Source: a virus
Strand: one strand, 5' to 3'
IMG/VR virus record: IMGVR_UViG_3300032213_001637
Span: 1-64,000 of that record
Length of the DNA stretch: 64,000 bases
The translations under genes were made by a program, and so were the position numbers. The notes beneath the pieces are model-generated. The model did not search any database. It saw nothing but the letters and a program-made list of their open reading frames with translations, and was not told the origin of the DNA. Within the stretch, counting starts at the first letter, position 1. Each line of letters begins with the position of its first letter. This document shows, piece after piece, positions 41,005 through 49,545 of the stretch.

Positions 41005-41760
41005 TCAATTAATTTTAATCCCACGAACGTTTTTATCGATTACGCAAAATCGAACGTTCTTTGAATCTTCAACCAACGAATTGACTCCCAATAGATATGA
41101 TTCAGAGTCTCCATTTACAGTTTCTTTAATTGAGAATATATTGCCACGACGTATGGTGTCAACTCCTCTTCCTTGAAATTTGGGAGCGGGAACAATAACC
41201 ACGGTTTGGTTAACTTTGACGCTTTCTTTTCTCTTGGACGAATTATCCAAAATAACGGCTGATCCGTCAAGAACAATAACCACGGTGGTACGGTCATCGG
41301 CCTGAATGACAAATTTACCCTTGGATAAAATGATTGATGCCAATTTGGTGTTGATGGTAGCAATTGATTCGGCATTTCCTCCTTGATTAGAATAAACATC
41401 AAGTTCACCTTCAATCAGTGACAAAGATTTTGAGTAAGTTTCGTACTTAACCGTTTCTGGTAAAGCGTTTGTATTAACGAAGGTTTGATCAAAGTTGTCA
41501 ACGGTAACATGTGCCAATTCTTTAACTTTAACAAAAACATCGTCTGAAAATGCCACAGTTACTTCTGAATTGGTGGCTGTTTTGAACGCATAGTTTTGAC
41601 CGTTGACAGTATATGTTTGACCAATAACGGGAGAATTGGTGGATAAAACATTATTAACCACATTTTCTAAAACGACATCTCCGGTTGATTTTTGGATGTA
41701 AAGCACTCCGTTAGCGTAGGTGGTTAACGTGAACAATAGGGTGAATATTATATTTCGCAT
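41005..41760 (-). CDS. Exported FecR-like protein
   Basis: A 251-residue protein with a signal peptide (residues 1-17: I-I-F-T-L-L-F-T-L core, A-N-G cleavage region). The middle, with S-E-V-T-V-A-F-S-D-D-V-F-V-K near 62-75 and L-S-L-I-E-G-E-L-D-V-Y near 111-121, matches the beta-helical FecR domain of exported bacterial regulators and surface proteins. Repeated strands continue to the end, and no transmembrane helix is seen. Probably host-derived, acting in the periplasm. Confidence 0.7.
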   Translation of the reverse strand: MRNIIFTLLFTLTTYANGVLYIQKSTGDVVLENVVNNVLSTNSPVIGQTYTVNGQNYAFKTATNSEVTVAFSDDVFVKVKELAHVTVDNFDQTFVNTNALPETVKYETYSKSLSLIEGELDVYSNQGGNAESIATINTKLASIILSKGKFVIQADDRTTVVIVLDGSAVILDNSSKRKESVKVNQTVVIVPAPKFQGRGVDTIRRGNIFSIKETVNGDSESYLLGVNSLVEDSKNVRFCVIDKNVRGIKIN

Positions 41761-41780
41761 AGGATTAGAAGATCTGGACT

Positions 41781-41808
41781 TTGAATATCGTATATGATAC
41801 TGTATATA
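41781..41808 (+). promoter_or_regulatory. Promoter-like sequence
   Basis: TTGAAT (41781-41786), a 16-bp spacer and TATATA (41803-41808) precede the ATG at 41812 by 3 nt. It would launch the large rightward run as a nearly leaderless transcript. Confidence 0.45.
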
Positions 41809-41811
41809 AGT

Positions 41812-42729
41812 ATGTCTGAAATTACAGAAGAAAAAAACAAAAAGACTGTTAGCTTTTCACAATATTCGGGATGGTTTAAGTGTCCACACAGTTGGTATCT
41901 TAACTATTTGAAAGGTTTGCGTAAATATGAAGCGAGTTTAAACACGTGTTTTGGTACGGCTATTCACAACACCATTCAAGATTATATTAAGTTGCTATAT
42001 ACTGAAGGCGTTGAACAAGCAGATGAAATTGATTTGATCAAAAAGTTCCGTGAGGAATTTACAAGAATTCTTTCAGAAGAAAAGGATACTATTAAGGATC
42101 CATATACTGATGATGATGTTACTGGGTTCATGTTTGACGGTGAAGATATTTTGAAAACGTTTAGTAGTTCTGCTAATCGTATCAAGTATTTTCCAAGTCG
42201 TAAGTATGAGTTTATCGGTGTTGAAGTTCCGTTGGATGTTCCAATCAAGAATAACGTCCGATTCATTGCATATGTTGACTTGATTCTACGTGATAAAACT
42301 ACCGGTAAATACAAAATCTGGGATTTTAAAACCAGTACCATGGGATGGAACAAGTATCAGATTGCAGATGAAAGTAAGTATTCTCAATTGTTGTTGTACA
42401 AGGCTTTTTATTCCAAACAGTTTAACGTACATTTGGATGATATTGACGTTGAATTCTTTATCCTAAAACGTAAACTTTATGAGAATGCTGCGTTTCCTCA
42501 AAATCGAATTCAAATATTTGAACCATCTAACGCTAAAAACTATGTTTCAAAGTCTTTGGTGACATTTACATCTTTCATTGACGAGTGTTTTACGGCTGAA
42601 GGAACTTATAAAGAAGATGGTTATTATCCAAAGGTTCCGGGTAAGGCTAAAAAGAACTGTAAATACTGTACACATTATAAGACAAATTGTGACGGTAAAG
42701 AAACCAAAGACGATAAACAAGACAATTAA
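41812..42729 (+). CDS. Cas4/RecB-like PD-(D/E)XK nuclease
   Basis: A 305-residue nuclease. G-T-A-I-H near 48-52 supplies the conserved histidine, Y-V-D-L-I-L near 152-157 the metal Asp, and D-F-K-T-S near 170-174 the catalytic Asp/Lys pair. C24 (C-P-H-S-W-Y) with the C-terminal C-K-Y-C-x5-C near 285-293 gives four cysteines, as in Fe-S AddB/Cas4 enzymes. No cas1 or cas2 neighbour exists, so a recombination or host-DNA degradation exonuclease is more likely than a CRISPR role. Start at 41812 gives M-S-E-I-T. Confidence 0.85.
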   Translation: MSEITEEKNKKTVSFSQYSGWFKCPHSWYLNYLKGLRKYEASLNTCFGTAIHNTIQDYIKLLYTEGVEQADEIDLIKKFREEFTRILSEEKDTIKDPYTDDDVTGFMFDGEDILKTFSSSANRIKYFPSRKYEFIGVEVPLDVPIKNNVRFIAYVDLILRDKTTGKYKIWDFKTSTMGWNKYQIADESKYSQLLLYKAFYSKQFNVHLDDIDVEFFILKRKLYENAAFPQNRIQIFEPSNAKNYVSKSLVTFTSFIDECFTAEGTYKEDGYYPKVPGKAKKNCKYCTHYKTNCDGKETKDDKQDN

Positions 42730-42747
42730 AAATAACAATTTTTAATT

Positions 42748-42766
42748 CGTATATATACGTATATAC
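42748..42766. promoter_or_regulatory. Overlapping palindromes, candidate operator
   Basis: CGTATATATACG (42748-42759, perfect dyad) overlaps GTATATAC (42759-42766, also a perfect dyad). They lie just upstream of a ribbon-helix-helix-like gene starting at 42773. Autoregulation by that protein is the simplest reading. Confidence 0.5.
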
Positions 42767-42772
42767 AAAGTT

Positions 42773-43003
42773 ATGTCAAAAGTCTTAACTAGCGTCAAAG
42801 TGGAACCAGATGTATATAATCAGTTCAAGCAAAATACAACACACACAAAGTTTCATTTACAAGACCTAGTTAATAGGTCAATGCATTTATTTTTAAATGA
42901 TTCATCGTTTAGAGACACGGTATTAAACTATAATATTCCAGTGTTATCCACAGAGAGTCAACAAACAAAATTACCAAGTTTAGAAAAATCAGAAACAGTA
43001 TAA
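42773..43003 (+). CDS. Ribbon-helix-helix-like DNA-binding protein
   Basis: A 76-residue protein. T-S-V-K-V-E-P near residues 6-12 would form the ribbon strand, with D-V-Y-N-Q-F-K and L-Q-D-L-V-N-R-S-M as the two helices, a typical dimeric repressor fold. The C-terminal 30 residues look disordered. Palindromes lie directly upstream and glycan genes downstream, so it may control the cluster. Confidence 0.65.
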   Translation: MSKVLTSVKVEPDVYNQFKQNTTHTKFHLQDLVNRSMHLFLNDSSFRDTVLNYNIPVLSTESQQTKLPSLEKSETV

Positions 43004-43009
43004 TAAGTT

Positions 43010-43561
43010 ATGAAAAAAAAGAAAATTCTCTTATTGAGTGATGATTTACGTATGCATAGTGGCATATCCACAATGAGTCGTGAATTAGTTATTGGTACCG
43101 TTCATCAGTATGATTGGGTTCAGATCGCAGGTGCGATTAACCACCCTGATCAAGGAAAGATTATCAACCTGAGCGACGAAATCAAAAAGAATACCAACAT
43201 CAACGATGCGTATGTCGTACTGTATCCTACTGCAGGATATGGTAACGAAGATATCTTGTACACGGTTATTGCACGAGAAAATCCCGATGCAATCATGCAT
43301 TTCACAGATCCTCGTTATTGGACTTGGTTGTACGCTATTGAACGTGAACTTCGTAAGAAGATTCCTATCACATATCTTAATATTTGGGATGATCTACCAT
43401 ATCCAATGTGGAATCGTCCATTTTATGAAAGCTGTGATGCGTTATTTAGCATCAGTAAACAAACATACAATATCAATAAGTGGGTACTTGGACCTGAAAA
43501 CTGTACCACTTTAGACGGTGATTTTGACAAAGAAGGTAACATTATCAAGGAGAACGTTTAA
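43010..43561 (+). CDS. GT4 glycosyltransferase, N-terminal half
   Basis: A 183-residue protein equal to the first Rossmann domain of a GT4 enzyme: L-L-L-S-D-D near 6-11, S-G-I-S-T-M-S near 17-23, and N-I-W-D-D-L-P near 126-132. A single TAA stop ends it, then one codon (TAT) and an ATG start the second half in the same frame. The two halves may reassociate, or readthrough may join them. Confidence 0.75.
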   Translation: MKKKKILLLSDDLRMHSGISTMSRELVIGTVHQYDWVQIAGAINHPDQGKIINLSDEIKKNTNINDAYVVLYPTAGYGNEDILYTVIARENPDAIMHFTDPRYWTWLYAIERELRKKIPITYLNIWDDLPYPMWNRPFYESCDALFSISKQTYNINKWVLGPENCTTLDGDFDKEGNIIKENV

Positions 43562-43564
43562 TAT

Positions 43565-44536
43565 ATGTCAATCAAAAGAAAAACACTTTTACATTATGTA
43601 CCCCACGGAATTAATAGTGAGGTATTTAAACCAGTTGATGCGTCTGATAAAAATCTAATCGAAGGAAAGAAGAGATTCTTTAACGGTAACGAATATGACT
43701 ATACGATCTTTTTCAATAGTCGTAACGTCAAACGTAAACAGGTTTCAAATGTAATTCTTGCATACCGAATTTTCTGTGACAGTCTTCCCAAAGAAGACGC
43801 AAAAAAGGTATGTTTGATTTTACATACTGAGGTGATTGGTCAAAACGGTCACGGTACAGATCTTCCCTCAGTGAAAGAAGCAATTTGTCGTGATTATGTT
43901 GTATACTTTTCTCAACGTAAAATTACACCGGGAGAAATGAACTTGATGTATAATTTGTCAGATGTCACAATTAACGCGTCAAGTAACGAGGGATTTGGAT
44001 TGAGTATTAACGAGTCAATTATGTCCGGCACTCCAGTTATTGTGAGTGTTACTGGTGGTTTACAAGATCAAATTGGTCAAGTGGATGACAATGGAAATCA
44101 AATTGAATTCACCAAGGAATTTGGTTCCAACAATATTGGAAAGTATAAGAACCACGGTGTATGGGCAAAACCAGTCTGGCCACGGGTGCATGATATGCAC
44201 GGCAGTAATCAAACTCCATACATTTTTGATGACATGGTTGATTCACGTGATTTGGCAGAAGCAATGATGTATTGGTACCTACTTCCAAACGAAGAACGTG
44301 TTCGTCGTGGTGAAGAAGGTCGTAGATGGGCACTCAATGAAGGTGGATTGAACGCCGTCAACATGTGTAACCAGTTTATCAAAGCAATGGATTATACGAT
44401 AAACAACTTTCAACCCAGTGAAACTTTTAGTGTCCACACCACCAAAGAATTCATTGGACAATCACAACCCGATAATTGTATGGGCATTGACTTTGGTAAA
44501 GTTGATGTTGAAAAAATCAGAAAGGAAATTGTATGA
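43565..44536 (+). CDS. GT4 glycosyltransferase, C-terminal half
   Basis: A 323-residue protein holding the donor-binding Rossmann domain of a GT4 enzyme. Y-V-P-H-G-I-N near 11-17 is the interdomain segment and S-S-N-E-G-F-G-L-S-I-N-E near 139-150 the donor-binding E-G-F-G-L motif with its E-x7-E glutamates. It is in frame with the upstream half across one stop codon. The stop overlaps the dUTPase start by 4 bp. Confidence 0.8.
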   Translation: MSIKRKTLLHYVPHGINSEVFKPVDASDKNLIEGKKRFFNGNEYDYTIFFNSRNVKRKQVSNVILAYRIFCDSLPKEDAKKVCLILHTEVIGQNGHGTDLPSVKEAICRDYVVYFSQRKITPGEMNLMYNLSDVTINASSNEGFGLSINESIMSGTPVIVSVTGGLQDQIGQVDDNGNQIEFTKEFGSNNIGKYKNHGVWAKPVWPRVHDMHGSNQTPYIFDDMVDSRDLAEAMMYWYLLPNEERVRRGEEGRRWALNEGGLNAVNMCNQFIKAMDYTINNFQPSETFSVHTTKEFIGQSQPDNCMGIDFGKVDVEKIRKEIV

Positions 44537-45222
44537 AGATTCAGATACTAAAAAATGAAACATATCAATCCGTAGATAATCTTCCCAAGAAGGGTACAGA
44601 TAGAGCTACAGGTTATGATGTAATTGCAACTAGTGGTCCAGAAATTATTGGAGAGACCAATGATCGTGGTGGATATAAACGTGTTGATTATATTCAATAT
44701 CGAACCAATCTAAAACTAGCCGTTCAAAAAGACCGTGTATTTAGTAACTTTGGTTATAATGATTTTGATCATGATATTCTAGCGTTTCCACGTAGTAGTA
44801 TCAGTAAATATAATCTAGTATTGGCTAATTGTATTGGACTGATTGATGCTGATTATCGTGGCGAAGTTTTACTTCGTTTCAAGTATATCTTTCAGCCAGA
44901 AGATTATAATATCATAGACAATCAAATTATAGGTGGTGTTAACCAAACTAAGATCTATAGTATTGGAGACAAAATCTGTCAACTTAAAGTGACTAAGGTA
45001 GAAAACGTAGAGTTCACACTTGTTGATGAATTGGACGTGACTGACCGTGGTGATGGTGGTTTTGGAAGTACTGATATTCCTAAACCAACAACAACCACAT
45101 CCGCATCTACTGGAAAAAGTATTGAAGATTTAATCAAACAAAAGGAAGGATATTTTCAAGCTAACGCTCAAAAGTATTCAGATATGATCAAGGAAAGAGA
45201 CAATAAAGTTTTTGGAAATTAA
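44533..45222 (+). CDS. dut: dUTPase (trimeric type) with C-terminal extension
   Basis: Hydrolyses dUTP to dUMP and PPi, feeding thymidylate synthase and keeping uracil out of DNA. Five motifs are visible: A-T-G-Y-D (25-29), F-P-R-S-S (85-89), N-C-I-G-L-I-D-A-D-Y-R-G-E (99-111), G-D-K-I-C-Q-L (145-151) and R-G-D-G-G-F-G-S-T (172-180). At 229 residues it exceeds the usual 150, through an internal insertion (about 37-58) and a Thr-rich plus coiled tail (183-229). The T4 counterpart is an unrelated all-alpha enzyme. Confidence 0.92.
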   Translation: MKIQILKNETYQSVDNLPKKGTDRATGYDVIATSGPEIIGETNDRGGYKRVDYIQYRTNLKLAVQKDRVFSNFGYNDFDHDILAFPRSSISKYNLVLANCIGLIDADYRGEVLLRFKYIFQPEDYNIIDNQIIGGVNQTKIYSIGDKICQLKVTKVENVEFTLVDELDVTDRGDGGFGSTDIPKPTTTTSASTGKSIEDLIKQKEGYFQANAQKYSDMIKERDNKVFGN

Positions 45223-45223
45223 T

Positions 45224-46540
45224 ATGAGTAAACCATTATGTGTTATACAAGGACCAATCTTTAGTCGAAGTGGCTATGGTGATTGGTCCAGAGAAGTCGC
45301 TAAAAGCATTCTACGTTACAATAAGTACGATCTACGTATTGCAACTACCAAGTGGGGTGCCAATCCAATTAAACGTTTTCAGGATGACTTGGATTGTAAT
45401 GATCCTCTCAATCTTGCATTGTTTGATAAAATGTTGAAGGAACCTTTAAATAGACAACCCGATTTGTTTATTCAAATCGCAATACCAAACGAGTTCAAAC
45501 CGATTGGCAAATACAACATCGGAATGACAGCTGGTATTGAAACAACAGCTGCTGCTGGAGAATGGATTGAAGGATTAAACAAGATGGACATGAACATTGT
45601 TACATCTCGTCATTCCAAAAAGGTATTTGATGAAGCAGACTATACCAAGGAGTATAAGGATGGAAGTGGACGTAAAGAGCAATTACGTAATAACAAACCT
45701 ATGGAAATATGTTTCTGGGGAGCCAATACCGAAATCTATAAGATTACCAATGAAAAAGTTGAGTCTGTAGAAAAGGTATTAAATCAAATTCCTGAAACCT
45801 TTGCGTTCTTGTTTGTTGGTCAATGGACTCACGAAAATCCATTCGCTGATCGAAAAGATATTGGTAACTTGATTAAGACGTTTCTTACTACGTTTAGAAA
45901 TCGTCCGCAAAAACCATGTTTGATTCTCAAGACAAGTGGAACTAACTACTCCAAAGTTGATAAGGATTCAATTTTGAAGAAGATTAAAGCGGCAGAATCA
46001 CAGGTTGACGGTGATAAACCCAACGTGTATTTAATCCATGGAGAACTCAATGATGTTGAAATGAACGCACTATTTAACCATGAAAAGGTTAAATGTCATG
46101 TCAGCTTTACACATGGTGAGGGTTTTGGTCACCCATTGTTGTTGGCATCACTCAGTGGAAAACCCGTTCTAGCTCCAGATTGGAGTGGACATTTGGATTT
46201 CTTGGAATCTAACAAAGAAGGTTTGTTGCAAGGAAAGGTCGATGTTATCGATTCCGCATCAGTTAACCAGTGGTTGATCAAGGAATCTGCATGGTTTACA
46301 GTATCATATAGTTTAGCAGAAGAACGATTGAAACAGTATTATTTCAGTATGAATCAAAGGACTAAAGATAACGCACTTGCATTGTCTGAACGTAATGCTG
46401 AACAATTTTCTACACATGCAATGGATAAGAAACTACATGAAATTTTAGAAAAATATGTTCCTCAATTTGCGGTAGAACAAAAGATAGTTATTCCTCAACT
46501 GAAAATGAATATACCATCTGTTCCTCAAATTAATGTATGA
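45224..46540 (+). CDS. GT4 glycosyltransferase
   Basis: A 438-residue GT-B enzyme. F-S-R-S-G-Y-G near residues 13-19 is the N-terminal glycine loop. F-V-G-Q-W near 197-201 marks the second Rossmann fold, and H-G-E-G-F-G-H-P near 295-302 is the donor phosphate/sugar site, with the preceding histidine. The start at 45224 follows the dUTPase stop by one base. Product unknown. Confidence 0.82.
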   Translation: MSKPLCVIQGPIFSRSGYGDWSREVAKSILRYNKYDLRIATTKWGANPIKRFQDDLDCNDPLNLALFDKMLKEPLNRQPDLFIQIAIPNEFKPIGKYNIGMTAGIETTAAAGEWIEGLNKMDMNIVTSRHSKKVFDEADYTKEYKDGSGRKEQLRNNKPMEICFWGANTEIYKITNEKVESVEKVLNQIPETFAFLFVGQWTHENPFADRKDIGNLIKTFLTTFRNRPQKPCLILKTSGTNYSKVDKDSILKKIKAAESQVDGDKPNVYLIHGELNDVEMNALFNHEKVKCHVSFTHGEGFGHPLLLASLSGKPVLAPDWSGHLDFLESNKEGLLQGKVDVIDSASVNQWLIKESAWFTVSYSLAEERLKQYYFSMNQRTKDNALALSERNAEQFSTHAMDKKLHEILEKYVPQFAVEQKIVIPQLKMNIPSVPQINV

Positions 46541-47187
46541 AACCGTTTATTTCGTATTTAGTTACTTGTCATAATGAGGGTGTGCAACTGCGTGCCCTTT
46601 TATCTCTTCTTTTAAAGTACTCAGAAGGAAATCAAATTGTAGTATTAGATGATTATTCTACAGATCCAATTACTTTAGAAGTATTACATGAATATCAATC
46701 AGTTGTTGGTGTTAAATTGGTTGCACACCATCTCAATAAAGATTATGGTACACATAAAACTTATGGCACACAACAGTGTGACGGTGAATATGTGTTTCAA
46801 ATTGACGCAGACGAATTGCCCAGCGAAATTTTGTTGGCTAACTTATACGAACTTCTCAGATCAAATCCAAAATGTGAAATGTTTTGGGTTCCACGTGTAA
46901 ATAATTTCATTGGTGTAACCCCAGAAGATATCAAAAATTATGGTTGGCAAGTAAATGAAAAAGGTCACGTCATGTGGCCAGATTATCAATCTCGTATATA
47001 CAAAAACCAACCGAATATTCGGTGGGAACGTAAACTACATGAAACCATCATAGGATTCAAAGAGTTTACACGTATTCCCGCAATGGAAGAATTGTCGTTA
47101 TATCACACCAAGACAATTGAAAAACAACGTAACGATAACAAGAGATACATGAATGAATTTTCACTAGAAGATAATGTTAGAAAGTAA
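46537..47187 (+). CDS. GT2 glycosyltransferase
   Basis: A 216-residue GT-A enzyme. V-T-C-H-N-E-G near 9-15 binds the nucleotide, L-D-D-Y-S-T-D near 37-43 is the first Asp pair, and Q-I-D-A-D-E near 92-97 is the metal-binding D-x-D. It is short, so it likely transfers one residue. ATGA overlap with the upstream GT4 gene. Confidence 0.85.
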   Translation: MKPFISYLVTCHNEGVQLRALLSLLLKYSEGNQIVVLDDYSTDPITLEVLHEYQSVVGVKLVAHHLNKDYGTHKTYGTQQCDGEYVFQIDADELPSEILLANLYELLRSNPKCEMFWVPRVNNFIGVTPEDIKNYGWQVNEKGHVMWPDYQSRIYKNQPNIRWERKLHETIIGFKEFTRIPAMEELSLYHTKTIEKQRNDNKRYMNEFSLEDNVRK

Positions 47188-47189
47188 TC

Positions 47190-47906
47190 ATGGAAAAGAC
47201 ACCCGTATATTGTTTATATTCATCACAGATGGACGAAATATTTCACAGACATTTCCATCCGTCTTTTATAAAGTTTAATAAATATAATTATGATCTTCGT
47301 ATCTTTGAAACCAATGTTAATGGAAACGGAGATTATAATACAGATGAATACATTGAATGTTTACACAATAAAACAAGGTTGATGTTACATACTACAAAAG
47401 AAAATCTTGGTAGAACAATAATATGGACCGACATTGATATTAAGTTTTTCTCTACTATTGATTTAACATCGTTTGATAAAACATTTACGGCGTTAAAAGA
47501 AGATGAAAATCCATCAGATACCTTTGTAAATCCAGCATTTTGTAAAATAGAATGTAACGATATAATGGTAGATTTTTTTGAAAAACTATTAATTAGTTGT
47601 AAAAATAATGATGTACATGATATGGATGTTATCAATTACTTTGCGGATACCATTCCTAGTATCGAAGTTGGTACATTTGATTTTCGATATCTTCAATACA
47701 CATCATTGTCATATAGAAATGATACAATCCAATGTAATATATGTTCAAATAACCATGGATGTTATAAATGTACACATCAATTATCAAATTTAGATACAAT
47801 TGACACGTCAAAAATAATACTTTATCATGCAAATTGTACAATTAACACCGATAGAAGTACCAGCATGGAACTAAAACTAGAACAACTAAACTATCTATCA
47901 AAATGA
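47190..47906 (+). CDS. GT-A nucleotide-sugar transferase
   Basis: A 238-residue protein. I-I-W-T-D-I-D-I-K-F near 76-85 is a metal-binding D-x-D like that of nucleotide-diphospho-sugar transferase families. C-N-I-C-S-x4-C-Y-K-C near 182-193 gives four clustered cysteines, perhaps a structural zinc. Acceptor unknown. It overlaps the GT11 gene by 4 bp. Confidence 0.65.
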   Translation: MEKTPVYCLYSSQMDEIFHRHFHPSFIKFNKYNYDLRIFETNVNGNGDYNTDEYIECLHNKTRLMLHTTKENLGRTIIWTDIDIKFFSTIDLTSFDKTFTALKEDENPSDTFVNPAFCKIECNDIMVDFFEKLLISCKNNDVHDMDVINYFADTIPSIEVGTFDFRYLQYTSLSYRNDTIQCNICSNNHGCYKCTHQLSNLDTIDTSKIILYHANCTINTDRSTSMELKLEQLNYLSK

Positions 47907-48715
47907 TTACAGTTACAATAGGATCAAATGGAAGGTTTGGCAATCAAATGTTTCAATACGCATCGTTGATGGGTATTGCAGACAAACAAAATTGTTTATA
48001 CGGCGTTGATTATTCAGGTGAAAATACAATACCGTGGAATGAATTTACAGATAATGAAATTATTAACAAACAAACGTTTGTGTTGCCAAAAGCATTTCAA
48101 CTATCTGCATTACAATGTAATGAAAAGTATCGAATGGTTCATGAAGGACAACACTTTCACTTTAACCAAGACCTTTTTAAAATTGGTGATAATGTACATC
48201 TTCATGGGTATTTTCAAACCGAAAAGTATTTTAAACACATAGAATCTAAAGTTAGGTCGGAATTTACATTTAGACCAGATATTGTCAATACAGTAAATGA
48301 CTATTTAAAAAATAAACAATCATATGAAACTGTTTCTATTCATGCTCGTAGAGGTGATTATGTACATTTGTCACATCATGGTACATGTGATTTAACATAC
48401 TATACCAATGCCTTAAGTCATTTTACGGACAAATCATATAATTTTATAGTTGTATCAGATGATATTGATTGGGCAAAATCAACATTTAGTGGATGTGATA
48501 ACTTTTTTGTGTCAGAATATCGTAACCAATTTGTTGATATGTGTATTATGACTCAATGTAATCACAATATTATTGCTAATAGTACATTTAGTTGGTGGGG
48601 AGCGTGGTTAAATGCAAATCCAAATAAAAAGGTTATTTCACCATCACGATGGTTTGGTCCAAATGTTCTCTTAGACACAAAAGATTTATATATTCCAGAT
48701 TGGATTATAATATGA
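47903..48715 (+). CDS. GT11 alpha-1,2-fucosyltransferase-like enzyme
   Basis: A 270-residue fucosyltransferase. G-R-F-G-N-Q-M-F-Q-Y-A near 10-20 is the GT11 N-terminal motif, I-H-A-R-R-G-D-Y near 146-153 is the GDP-fucose-binding H-x-R-R-G-D, and S-T-F-S-W-W-G-A-W-L near 225-234 is the C-terminal signature. Family members make Fuc-alpha-1,2-Gal. A GDP-4-keto-6-deoxymannose source, Gmd, is at 12707. The GT6-like gene lies one gene downstream. Confidence 0.9.
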   Translation: MITVTIGSNGRFGNQMFQYASLMGIADKQNCLYGVDYSGENTIPWNEFTDNEIINKQTFVLPKAFQLSALQCNEKYRMVHEGQHFHFNQDLFKIGDNVHLHGYFQTEKYFKHIESKVRSEFTFRPDIVNTVNDYLKNKQSYETVSIHARRGDYVHLSHHGTCDLTYYTNALSHFTDKSYNFIVVSDDIDWAKSTFSGCDNFFVSEYRNQFVDMCIMTQCNHNIIANSTFSWWGAWLNANPNKKVISPSRWFGPNVLLDTKDLYIPDWIII

Positions 48716-49542
48716 AAATTCCAACAGAAATTCAAACAATACAAAAAGCAAAAACAATCACGGATGGATTGATTCCATTACAAGAGTGTACGTTTATTAT
48801 ACCCGTTTGCATCGAAAGTGAAGATAGAAAGAAGAACTTTACTATTATATATGATTATCTACGTCGTAACTTTGAAACAAACATTATTGTATACGAATGT
48901 TCCAAAGAACCTATCGTTTCATCTTTGATTAAAGATGATGTAACTTATATACATCAAAACATCCCAGATGAGTCATTTCATAGAACACGGTATCTAAACC
49001 GAATGTTAGCGTTATCAAACACCACAGTTACGGTAAATTATGACGCAGATGTAATTCTACCCATCGAATCATACCTAATGGCATACAAAAAAATAACTCG
49101 TCAAAATCATGATTTGGTATATCCGTTTGCTATTGGAAAATTCCAAAAGAAAGTTGATGCATCTGGAAGAGAAAAGTTGTTAAATCAATCATCTGTTGTA
49201 GAACTTACACCTCAAGATTACTCAGAGTGTGTTGCAGAATATGGTCACTGTCAATTTTTCAAAACATCATCTTATAAAAATTATGGTTGGGAAAATGAAA
49301 ACTTTATATCGTATGGTCCAGAAGATAGAGAACGATATGACAGATTCAAGAAGTTTAATACCGTGGTTACGCACCTTGATAAAGGGTTTGTATATCACAT
49401 CGAACATAGTCGTGGATCAGACTCCAGCGAAAAAAATCCTTATTTCAAATCCAACAATGATTTATATAAAAAATTGAGTGATATGAATCAAGATCAATTA
49501 AATACCTATTATAACGGCGTTGAGTATTTGAAGAATTATTAA
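48712..49542 (+). CDS. GT2/GT27-like glycosyltransferase
   Basis: A 276-residue GT-A enzyme. T-F-I-I-P-V near 24-29 starts the fold, N-Y-D-A-D-V-I near 104-110 is the D-x-D, and E-N-F-I-S-Y-G-P-E-D-R near 190-200 matches the E-D acceptor motif of galactosyltransferase-like families. The start at 48712 gives ATGA coupling with GT11. Confidence 0.78.
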   Translation: MKIPTEIQTIQKAKTITDGLIPLQECTFIIPVCIESEDRKKNFTIIYDYLRRNFETNIIVYECSKEPIVSSLIKDDVTYIHQNIPDESFHRTRYLNRMLALSNTTVTVNYDADVILPIESYLMAYKKITRQNHDLVYPFAIGKFQKKVDASGREKLLNQSSVVELTPQDYSECVAEYGHCQFFKTSSYKNYGWENENFISYGPEDRERYDRFKKFNTVVTHLDKGFVYHIEHSRGSDSSEKNPYFKSNNDLYKKLSDMNQDQLNTYYNGVEYLKNY

Positions 49543-49545
49543 GTT

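Noticed and set aside
41812-42729. Cas4-like nuclease as part of a CRISPR system
   Set aside because: No repeat-spacer array or cas1/cas2 gene is visible anywhere in the window; Cas4/RecB-like nucleases are common in phages without CRISPR.
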